From the NCBI GenBank assembly GCA_021397845.1, contig CM038051.1:12183827-12247826 (forward strand): a stretch of DNA of 64,000 nt, read 5' to 3'. Of this stretch, positions 57,601 to 64,000 are shown piece by piece. Position numbers and translations under genes: made by a program. Numbering within the stretch: the stretch's first letter is position 1; each line of letters begins with the position of its first letter. The notes beneath the pieces were generated by a model. That model was given only the letters and a program-made list of their open reading frames with translations. It had not been told where the DNA came from and searched no databases. Origin of the DNA: Areca catechu (Eukaryota > Streptophyta > Magnoliopsida > Arecales > Arecaceae).

Positions 57601-59644
57601 CTTTCTCCTTCCTCACCATCAAACTCCTCCACAGCTCCACCTATTGACCCTCATTGCATTTGAGCCTCGCCGTTGCACTGCTGCCTCTTTTTACTGCTTC
57701 CTACTGGCCATTGCTACCCTAACGTCGTCCCCCACCACTACCTTCCTCGGATCCGAGCCCCGTCGGCCGCTACTCCCCTAACGTTGTCCCCTATCGCTGT
57801 CTTCCTTTAATTTGAGCCCCGCCAACCACTACTGCCCTAACGCCGTCCCCCACTACTACCTTCCTCTAATTCGAGCCCCACCAGTTGCCACTACCATGAC
57901 GTTGTCCCCTGCCACTACCTTCCTCAAATCCGATCCCCACCAGCTGCCGAGCTGGTGTTAATCGATTTCAAGAAAGCCAAAAGGTCATATTTTTTCCCCA
58001 CCTCTTTTACACTTTTGTTGGGTTTTATGAGGTTCTGGAGCTCAAAATTTATGATTTTTTTTGGAAGTAATATGATTAGTTTGTTTGATTTGATTGGATA
58101 GTGGATGTTATGGTGTTTATTCCCTGCTTCCCTCATAAAGAGAGCTTAAAGGTCTGATTTTTCCTTCTTTTCATCCTACTATTGTACTTGATAAGGTCTT
58201 TTGTTCTTAGATTTTGCCCTTTTTTTCTTTGAAGCGGCATGATTTCTATACTTGATCCAATTGGGTATTGTTGATTTCTATCACTACTCCCACTAGTTTG
58301 CTTTTTTTTTTTTTTGCCCATGTGCATAACTGATTTCTTTGTCCTGCTTCTTGTTTTATTTTGTTATACTGATGGTTTTTCCACTTAGTTTTCCTCTAAT
58401 TGATATGATCTAGGATATTTTGTGATTTGAAATTCAGTTTTTTGAAACTTTGAACGTGAGTTTTGTATCTAGGATTCGAGTCCAGATACCCAAGATTCAT
58501 TCAGATCCGGGTCTGGTACTTCAAGACCAGACCCGTTAGGGATTTGGATCGAGATCCGGGTACGATAACTAAGGTCGGGTCCGAGTCTAAATATCTAGGT
58601 TCCATTCCGAACCTAACCCCATTAATAGCTCAGGTCGGGTCCGAGTCTGGATATCTAGGTTCCATTCCGAACCTAACCCCATTAATAGCTTTACCGGTGG
58701 TTCAAACTGGATTGGAAAATGACTTCAATTCCTTGTATGGTTGAAACCATATCGAAAAAGGATTTAAATTTTTTGTCAAATTCTTGTTTAACCCATAAAA
58801 TAGTCTAGACCATCCAATCACCATCAATAATGTGAGATCCCACTAGATTAAGCCCCAAACAGAGTCGGAATTGCCCTCAACCATCCGATCTTGCCCAGGA
58901 AACGTGCTCCACCATCCAATCGTGCAAAATCAGCATATGGACCACGATAAGGCTTCCTGGACTGCAATAAACGGTCTATAAACCCCATGAAACTACTATA
59001 GACCAAGCAGTCCATGATACACCATGATAGGGGGAGGCGAGGCGCGCACCTGTGCACGTTCATGCACTGGCCTGAAGCCGTTTAGGGTACAGACTTGCCT
59101 CCAAGCGGGCCTGCCTCTGTACGGGCCTGAGTGACCAGGCTCGAGGCATAGCCGGGCGTAGCCCAACAAAAATATCATTATTAGCATTACTCAATTGCAT
59201 CATGACACAAAATCCTCTCTCTTTCGTAATCTTCCGAATAAAGTTTGCTATGTTGTCACAACAATTTCATGCCCAACCTAACCCATGAATCTTGTTAATA
59301 TACTTATGAAACCAACTAGAATGCATGTCAAAAGTACCAAAATTTTCTCAAAAAAAACGGAATTATTTCAGCAATAACGGAAACTTTGAAGCAAGCAAAT
59401 TTATTCCATAGAAGTAATCCCACGTTAAAAGATTAAAGAAAAAAAAAAAAATCAATACCTGATCCACTTCGTCCCACCACCGGAACTCGGCCTCGATCTT
59501 GTTCCGGACGACATTGTAGAGAAGTGTCGGGTAGAATAGAACCCGACCTCCCGCCCCTACCAGCGCTCTCTTTGCCTTGACCGGAACGAGTTCCCGGCCA
59601 CCAGAATCCCCAGATCCCCCGTCCTCCAATTCCGTAATTATCAT
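42601..59644 (-). CDS. PTPMT1: PTPMT-type dual-specificity phosphatase (DSP8-like), six exons over 17 kb
   Basis: Minus-strand exons are 59644-59459, 52237-52115, 46281-46188, 44515-44433, 44280-44191 and 42999-42601, giving 324 residues. Family blocks in order: VLFYPTLLYNVVRNKIEAEF, ILLGAVPFP, GVITLNEPYE, the general acid in IPTRD (Asp116), and the catalytic P-loop HCKAGRGRS (Cys147, Arg153). PTPMT1 enzymes dephosphorylate phosphatidylglycerophosphate in mitochondria on the way to phosphatidylglycerol and cardiolipin. The tail (residues 193-324) repeats a DEVLIT-x3-DLEG block twice. Introns 1 (7.2 kb) and 2 (5.8 kb) hold transposable elements. An in-frame ATG at 59746 would add 34 residues; 59644 is chosen because it matches the short N-terminus of relatives. 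Confidence 0.94.
46626..47299 (+). repeat. 5' LTR of intron-2 Tat element (first ~105 bp missing)
   Basis: It matches 50184-50874, with a TATA-like GCTATAAATAATA near 47028 and TGACTTGAACGCAGAGTG near 47149, and ends GCAGTAACA. Confidence 0.88.
47302..47320 (+). other. Primer-binding site of intron-2 Tat element
   Basis: TTGGCGCACCAGGTAGGG lies two bases after the LTR end, typical of Tat-lineage elements. Confidence 0.75.
47340..48970 (+). pseudogene. Tat Gag, frameshifted
   Basis: Shifting frames give the retrotransposon Gag blocks: LESYKAL near 48123, SFPAILRKA near 48185, LKKKFAAYFSAC near 48260, then an open stretch at 48356-48571 (LKDYVTRFKAAILEIYHLDD, ALKRGLPPSRLTYS). KYCHFHRNRDHDHDMDECHQ at 48797-48856 is the distal Gag motif used in this lineage where others have a zinc knuckle. 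Confidence 0.82.
49100..49560 (+). pseudogene. Tat aspartic protease, active-site motif altered
   Basis: The frame open to 49522 gives FLVDSESSADILFYD, EGEITLPVTMG and RVPSAYNAIL, the retropepsin blocks of Tat elements. The usual DSGSS reads DSESS, so the active-site glycine is lost. Pol ends here; 49580-50070 shows nothing recognisable and leads into the purine tract. Confidence 0.85.
50080..50874 (+). repeat. 3' LTR of intron-2 Tat element (795 bp)
   Basis: It starts TGTTATAGCA after the purine tract GGGAGTGGAGGG and ends TTGGCAACA. It carries a TATA-like GCTATAAATAGTA near 50600 and the TGACTTGAGCATCGAAAT block near 50713. Confidence 0.88.
52467..52928. mobile_element. hAT-type MITE in PTPMT intron 1
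   Basis: Terminal inverted repeats TAGAGCTGTCAACGGATCGG and its complement at the right end are flanked by an exact 8-bp duplication GATAATCC (52459-52466 and 52929-52936). The body (462 bp) is full of GGGTCCGGGT / ACCCGGACCC words in inverted arrangement and has no coding capacity. Confidence 0.92.
54066..54878 (-). repeat. 3' LTR of Copia element (813 bp)
   Basis: Plus-strand ends are TGTTGTGG and CTCAACA. It matches the right LTR in blocks such as CTTATAAGATAAGAACTCAC, CCAATTCCTT and ACGGTCTATAAACC. Confidence 0.87.
55240..56430 (-). pseudogene. Copia Gag with zinc-knuckle remnant, start of protease
   Basis: Minus-strand frames give FFFWQARIKDMLIQEGLIDAL, then AVSMIRLYLMDEV, KLEKLYMKSPLTNALFL and YLSNF (Copia UBN2-type Gag), then YKCDELGHYIRDCQQLK, where the knuckle's first cysteine is lost. 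Past 55560 the pieces RHIPN-like TLARI and LVNWI-like words suggest the leader of protease. Many stops. Confidence 0.8.
56459..56809. mobile_element. GTAC-rich hAT-like MITE inside the Copia LTR
   Basis: Ends are CAAGGTCCGC and GCGAACCCTG (inverted repeats with two mismatches), flanked by the exact 8-bp duplication GTGCTATC (56451-56458 and 56810-56817). The 351-bp body has many GGTACCGTACGG-like self-complementary words and A/T runs, and no coding region. Confidence 0.85.
57202..58693. mobile_element. Larger hAT-like element (1.5 kb) related to the intron-1 MITE, inside the Copia LTR
   Basis: It starts TAGGCTGTCCATGG and ends CCATTAATAGCTTTA, imperfect inverted repeats matching the ends of the MITE at 52467-52928. 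It is flanked by CCAGTGGT and CCGGTGGT (7 of 8). Both subterminal regions repeat the GGGTCCGGGT-type words. The centre (57420-58440) is different: a Pro/Ser/Thr-rich plus-strand frame (57436-57663), four copies of a 60-bp TTCCTC-CGAGCCCC repeat (57700-57950), then T-rich sequence. It encodes no transposase I can see. Confidence 0.82.
58572..58690. repeat. 60-bp two-copy tandem duplication in hAT-like element
   Basis: The block AGGTCGGGTCCGAGTCT through CCCATTAATAGCT occurs twice at exactly 60 bp spacing with about three differences; it duplicates the element's right end. Confidence 0.92.
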
Positions 59645-60045
59645 GATAGCTAATCCAAAATCGAATCCCGATCCCAACGGCACGACAACACCGGCAACAG
59701 AAGGCGACCCTGTTGGAACAAAAATCTCGTCAGAGAATCTGGACATCGGAACCGAACGCCGATCTAAGAAAAGCCCCGCCGGAAGAAACCATGACGAGAG
59801 AATCGTAGCTCTAAAACCGAAATCTTGATGGATTCGAGCAAAAATTACCTCAACCGGAAGCTCGGAGAGAGCAAGTTCCGATTCCGAAGGCAGATTCCTT
59901 CGAGTCCTCCGAAAATCCTTGAGAAATTGGGGGAAGGGAGAGCGAATCTTGAACCTCGCTGAAGTCTGTCCGGCAAGCCTATAATCTTGGGGAGTCGGGC
60001 GATACGAACGCGGAATTAGAAAGCCCAGTGGCTAGGGGGCAGGAA

Positions 60046-60053
60046 TATATATA
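60046..60053 (-). promoter_or_regulatory. Probable TATA box of PTPMT gene
   Basis: TATATATA in the context GTTTATATATATTCC (minus strand) lies about 400 bp before the ATG at 59644, which would imply a leader of about 370 bp. It is assigned by position only. Confidence 0.45.
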
Positions 60054-60597
60054 AACGCCGTTCCCTCCTTCCAAAATTACTCTACGATCTCGGAACACGT
60101 ACGTTAACGTGAATCGTATCAGACTTTTCAATCTGCACCGTCTATAATAACTCAATTTTGATCTGAAACACAAAACAAACGTGTCGCGCGGGACAGCTGA
60201 ACGAAGTTGCTAAATTTAACATCAAATATCGTCCGTTCAGGGACGATCTAAGGGCAGACAGTGGCGGTTATCAGAAGAGGAAGGTGTCGAAACTTGGGGA
60301 GTATTGAGTTAGCTCGGGTGCCACGTCAGCTATATCACGGCCAAGCTAAGGTAACGCTGGAGTTTTTTCGCGAGCAGGATCCGGGCCCAGAAGAGGGCCA
60401 TGCCAGCGAGCCTTGCGTGCTGGTTTGCTTGACGGTTGCCGGTGCGAAGTGGGGGCCACGGGAACAGGTTTTCTTGCAGTGGGGCCCACAAAAATATCCC
60501 GTTCGATCCAGGAGAGGAAGTAAAAGGCCGTTTTTTTATTATAACGACCTTGGACAAAAGATGATTTTAAAATAACGGTCAAAAAGTAGGAGTCGTT

Positions 60598-60816
60598 CAA
60601 ACTTCCAAGCCGTGCGGTCGTTGCCAGACTTTTGTCCTTCATCTGAATAAAGTAATACTCTTTTTTTTTGTGAATAAAAGTAATACTTTTAATCAATATC
60701 AAATTTCAAACTTCCAAGCCGCGCAGTCGTTGCCAGACTTTTGTCCTTCATCTAAATAAAGTAATACTCTTTTTCTTAATAAAAATAATACTTTTAATCA
60801 ATATCAAATTTAATCC
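60598..60816. repeat. 109-bp two-copy tandem duplication
   Basis: The block beginning CAAACTTCCAAGCCG and containing GTTGCCAGACTTTTGTCC occurs twice at 109 bp spacing with few differences. Confidence 0.9.
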
Positions 60817-61370
60817 TCTTTGGTGAATAAAAGTATGGTTATTGGGTTACACATCTCTCGTCAGCCCCACAGCTTATCTCATCGTTCGTGAAAGCAGATT
60901 TCTATTGCAAGATTGTTATTATGCATGTATTAGACATATTAATCGAGAGACCAACTCAATTGAAAACTATGTAGAATCTTTTGCGATACATCATTTGAAT
61001 TTTGTATTTTGATCGGATTAGCATTTTGTCTTTGTACAGTTTAGGAATCTCATTTTGGTTGATTTTTTAGATTGTATTCATTCTCATTCTGTGAAATGAA
61101 TACACCGATTCATCAAAAAATAGATAAATAAATAAATAAAAGTATGGCTATTAAAACTATTACTTTTTATAATAATTCTATAATGATTACATGCAGCCAC
61201 CTTTATAATAGTTAGATGATTCTGACTTTTATACATCCACTTCAGCACGCAGAACCTTCCTAAAAAGATTATAAATAGCGTTATTTTATAAGTGTGAAAC
61301 ATAAAATTAGTATTGTTGTCCCCCAAATTATACCGGAACATGATCTATACTATTCGTTAAAGGATCATAC

Positions 61371-61705
61371 TTTTTTTTTTTTTATTAACAAAAAGAATAT
61401 GGAATAAATCCCAGTGTAGCTACCCCGCAGGTTCCCATCCCGCCACGTAATATTCGATTCGAGACGCTCAGATTTTCGCAGTCTCTTCCCACCTAATGAT
61501 AAGTAGGTCAACCTGACACCACTAAGACACCGGCTAGTAGAACGGGAACAAAAAGAAAGATCCTGACCTCTCATTCACATCAATTATCGCATGTCCCAGG
61601 AAAATTCCTGGATTTAATCGAATCATCCACATGATCATATCTCGAATCGTGACTTATTGATAGTGAAATAATATCTCTACCAACCGGGCTACCGTCTTAA
61701 CAGTA
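61371..61705 (-). mobile_element. tRNA-derived SINE, copy 2, with 7-bp target duplication
   Basis: Minus-strand box-A-like (GGTAGCCCGGTTGGTAGA, 61675-61692) and box-B-like (CGATTCGAGA) motifs lie at the right end, and a poly(A) tail (plus-strand T run from 61371) at the left. ATCATAC flanks both sides (61364-61370 and 61706-61712). It lacks the internal duplications of copy 1, so it shows the basic unit of about 335 bp. Confidence 0.87.
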
Positions 61706-61712
61706 ATCATAC

Positions 61713-62380
61713 CTTTCTTTAAAAAGTGGGTGCAACCATGTACACATGCATCAAGTTATTGACCTGATAACATAAATCGGGGCAGGGGCCAGCCAAACCG
61801 GACCGGGCCCGTGTTTTGTTTGGAGTTGAAGGAGGTGGTCGTTGGATCGGGCTAAGCCTGAAGCTGGACAAGCGTGACCCCACTTGAATCTGGGCTAAGC
61901 CCGAACTAACCATTTAGAAGCTGTGAGCCTAATCTAGCCCAACTCCGACAATAGGTGGTGACCGAGGCACATTAGTTTCTGGCTTTCTGCTAAAAATATA
62001 TATGACCATCCACGAGATAGCTTAATTTGCCCTAAATATAACTAACAGAAGATATCAGATAAGCAGCATTGAAATAGAATCCTTTCGCATCTCAATCATG
62101 CTCATCCAGCCAACGTTTAGATATTTTCTATTTTTTTTTAAGAGAGTAAAAGAGATGGTAATTCCAATGAAAACCAAACGAATGACAAGGATGGCGATCG
62201 TGTTGTCCATGTTATGGGTATAAGATGTTCCCCTGCCACGTGCGTATAAAACTCTGGCGGGAATTAGTGTGATTGAGGGGATGGTCCTAAAAAACCTTTG
62301 TTGGGAAATTAGAAGGAATAAAAGCTATTCAACACTTTCAACTAAAACTCATTTGAATATTTGGATCGAATCACATTTTG

Positions 62381-62411
<31 letters not shown>

Positions 62412-63618
62412 CTAAAAAATTGATATATTAATAATTTTTTGATATTTATATTCCTAATCCATTTACATTATTTAATTAAGAAATATTTAATTCTAAAAAA
62501 GATTGTAATAGTCGAACGTTCCTCTCTAATATAGCTAATTAAATTTTTTATTCTTAAACCAAATGTATATATGGACGATTTCAACCGGCACCGGTCCATG
62601 GTACAAACCCTTACCTACAAAGTTTTGGGAAAATAAACATGCAAGGAGGAAGATTGTAAAAGAAGTTTCTTTTCTTTAAAAAGAGAATGGTCGCTTCTCT
62701 GAAAAAAGGAACTTTATTGCCCAACCATGATCATAAAATCTCTTCATAGCTGGAAAACAGCTGGTTGGGTTTAAATCGGAACCCGCCTGAGGCTAAAAGT
62801 AACCCAAGACCTATCATGATATAGAAGATGGTTTTCCAAGAGTGACTCGTAGTGCTGATCCATATTCTGCTAATTTCAGATTGCGTAAAGAGGCCAGCAA
62901 TTTCTAAATACCGATTTGAAACCGTCACCAGCTTCAAACCACCGGGACTTCTGGAGACCAATTTTCTCATTCAATTCCTTAACAATTAGAGCAAATAAGC
63001 ATCCAATGGCAGTGAGATCCTTTGTTAGTAATGGATGAAAAGAAAACCAACACCTTGTATCAGAGAACATGGCGAAATGGTCAGTGGGACCCCCTGAAAA
63101 GACCTGCTGGTTGTCATTATTTTAGTTTTTTTATAGCCATGTAGTAACCAACGAATCATCCACCGAGAAATATAAACATTAGTAGTAGCAAGTCAATTTT
63201 CAAATGACCCAGTACTATGATACTTAAATTTTTTTTTAAAAAAAAAAAATCCCAGTGATGTATGCAGCAGAAGCCATTTCAAAGAATAATAATTGGCCTT
63301 CATAAAAAGTATCCTTGATGACAGCCCCATGCATAAAAAATTCACTTGTAGCAGCATGACCAAGTAATTGATATAAGTTACAAATTTCTAAGTACTAGAA
63401 ATACACAACTGGACCTTAACAAGAATCTGGTTTCCAATTTCAGGTGAAGAAACTCAGGGTCTCGATTGCCATAACCAACATAGTTATTGATCCACATGAA
63501 ATTTTCCAAAGGGGCAATTTAAAATTTTATTCTCTACCGCCAACTCCAAGATAAGAGTACTCTGTATCCGCATGCACAAAATTGTGGAAAAGGCTTGCAT
63601 TTTCAGGTGCACAAACAT
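61713..63618. other. Intergenic and MPP alpha 3' UTR
   Basis: No certain gene. (AT)n lies at 62389-62411. A minus-strand frame at 62970-62731 (79 codons, one hydrophobic segment IFYIMIGLGLLLASGGF) is the only candidate small protein; I do not recognise it. The last 200 bp should be the 3' UTR of the MPP alpha gene. Confidence 0.5.
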
Positions 63619-63881
63619 TCATTTCGAGAGAAATTTTCGGCTGACAGATTCATAACTGGGGACATTGATAACTACAAAAAGATATTGCAGGTAATTATGA
63701 GAACTGTAAGGATTAGGATTTCCATGAATCATTTTAATAATTCTTACCAAAAGTTTGTCAGAACATACCATCTCCCCATGATGCCATTGTCAGTGGTGAA
63801 GAAATGATCTTATGAGAAATTGAAGTTATATCTTCTAGTGTAACTTCATCAACAACTTTCAGAAAATGATCAATTGGTTTC
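63619..63881 (-). CDS. Mitochondrial processing peptidase subunit alpha, last two exons (partial gene)
   Basis: Minus-strand exon 63881-63769 reads KPIDHFLKVVDEVTLEDI, then KIISSPLTMASWGD. It splices with GTATGT and TTGTAG ends to exon 63671-63619, reading VINVPSYESVSRKF and a stop. The joined GDV-INVPSYESV is the C-terminus of plant MPP alpha. In plants this subunit is part of the cytochrome bc1 complex and holds presequences for cleavage by the beta subunit. Phases (1, then 1) close. The acceptor before 63881 is CTTCCAG, so the rest of the gene lies right of the window. Confidence 0.9.
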
Positions 63882-64000
63882 CTGGAAGGTCAAATGCAAA
63901 AAGGAAGATGCATTAATTTGTTGAAAAGGCTATGTTGGTTGCAATTGTTTGAATGCTCATCTCAAAGAAAAACCAATAATTTTATGCAATGGTTGTGTGT

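Larger units (their letters stand above)
54066..59168 (-). mobile_element. Copia-type LTR element in PTPMT intron 1, gag and start of protease only
   Basis: The 54066-54878 segment is repeated at 56444-59168, the latter swollen by two DNA-element insertions. On the minus strand a degenerate initiator-Met-type primer site (CAGTATTAGAGTCC, 56427-56440) follows the right LTR, and a purine tract (AGGTGGAGGT) precedes the left one. Only gag and part of protease remain inside. Flanks (GAAAC and AAAAT) do not form a clear duplication. It lies in the same orientation as the host gene. Confidence 0.87.
56444..59168 (-). repeat. 5' LTR of Copia element, interrupted by two hAT-like insertions
   Basis: After removing 56459-56809 and 57202-58693 with one copy of each duplication, about 866 bp remain, collinear with 54066-54878. 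The right end is GCCCAACA. Confidence 0.87.
59645..61363. other. 5' flank of PTPMT gene and intergenic DNA
   Basis: 59645-60030 is GC-balanced and fits the phosphatase 5' UTR. Beyond it I see no gene; the 104-codon plus frame at 60261-60575 has no recognisable domain. A 109-bp tandem duplication lies at 60598-60816. 60820-61360 is AT-rich. Confidence 0.5.

Noticed and set aside
60261..60575. 104-codon plus-strand frame upstream of PTPMT
   Set aside because: No domain or codon signal; overlapping frames on the other strand are equally open.

Overview
This is a 64-kb piece of plant nuclear DNA, about two thirds transposable elements, with four complete host genes and the 3' end of a fifth. Spliced genes with GT-AG introns, a group-A MAP kinase kinase reading very like the rice form, abundant Ty3/gypsy Tat and chromovirus LTR elements, Copia, tRNA-derived SINEs, L1 and RTE LINEs and hAT elements point to a monocot with a TE-rich genome. 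A palm is my best guess, by inference only.

Layout. 1-5764: a chromovirus-derived LTR element with most of pol deleted, apparently sitting in an older Tat-type LTR (5765-6351). 6464-6902: a tRNA-derived SINE. 9270-12417 (-): a four-exon GH17 beta-1,3-glucanase with an X8 domain and GPI signal. 13150-17700 (-): a decayed L1-type LINE split by a 1.5-kb insertion. 20054-27269 (+): an eight-exon MKK6-type MAP kinase kinase. 27711-31690 (+): a Tat-type LTR element with no gag-pol that carries fragments of two unrelated host genes (a GT34 glycosyltransferase and a GTE bromodomain factor). 32654-38870 (-): a Tat element with a spliced antisense ORF, integrase, RNase H and a 5-bp target-site duplication. 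40222-41159 (+): an OXIDATIVE STRESS 3-like gene. 42601-59644 (-): a PTPMT-type dual-specificity phosphatase gene stretched to 17 kb by a Tat element in intron 2 and by a hAT MITE plus a Copia element (itself hit by two hAT-like elements) in intron 1. 61371-61705: a second SINE with 7-bp duplication. 63619-63881 (-): the last two exons of mitochondrial processing peptidase alpha, continuing past the window.

The host genes are unrelated neighbours, as usual in plants: cell-wall or plasmodesmal callose turnover (GH17), cytokinesis MAPK signalling (MKK6), stress tolerance (OXS3-like), mitochondrial phospholipid or phosphoprotein dephosphorylation (PTPMT) and mitochondrial presequence cleavage (MPP alpha). 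Host exons were built by hand from reading frame, splice consensus and family knowledge; phases close exactly in every complete gene.

Most interesting points: the LTR element carrying two captured host genes (27711-31690); the chromovirus derivative that pairs a 14-residue Pro/Arg repeat protein with a leftover integrase tail and chromodomain (1911-4349); the antisense spliced coiled-coil ORF (33850-35893); and the layered hAT-in-Copia-in-intron insertions, datable by their duplications.
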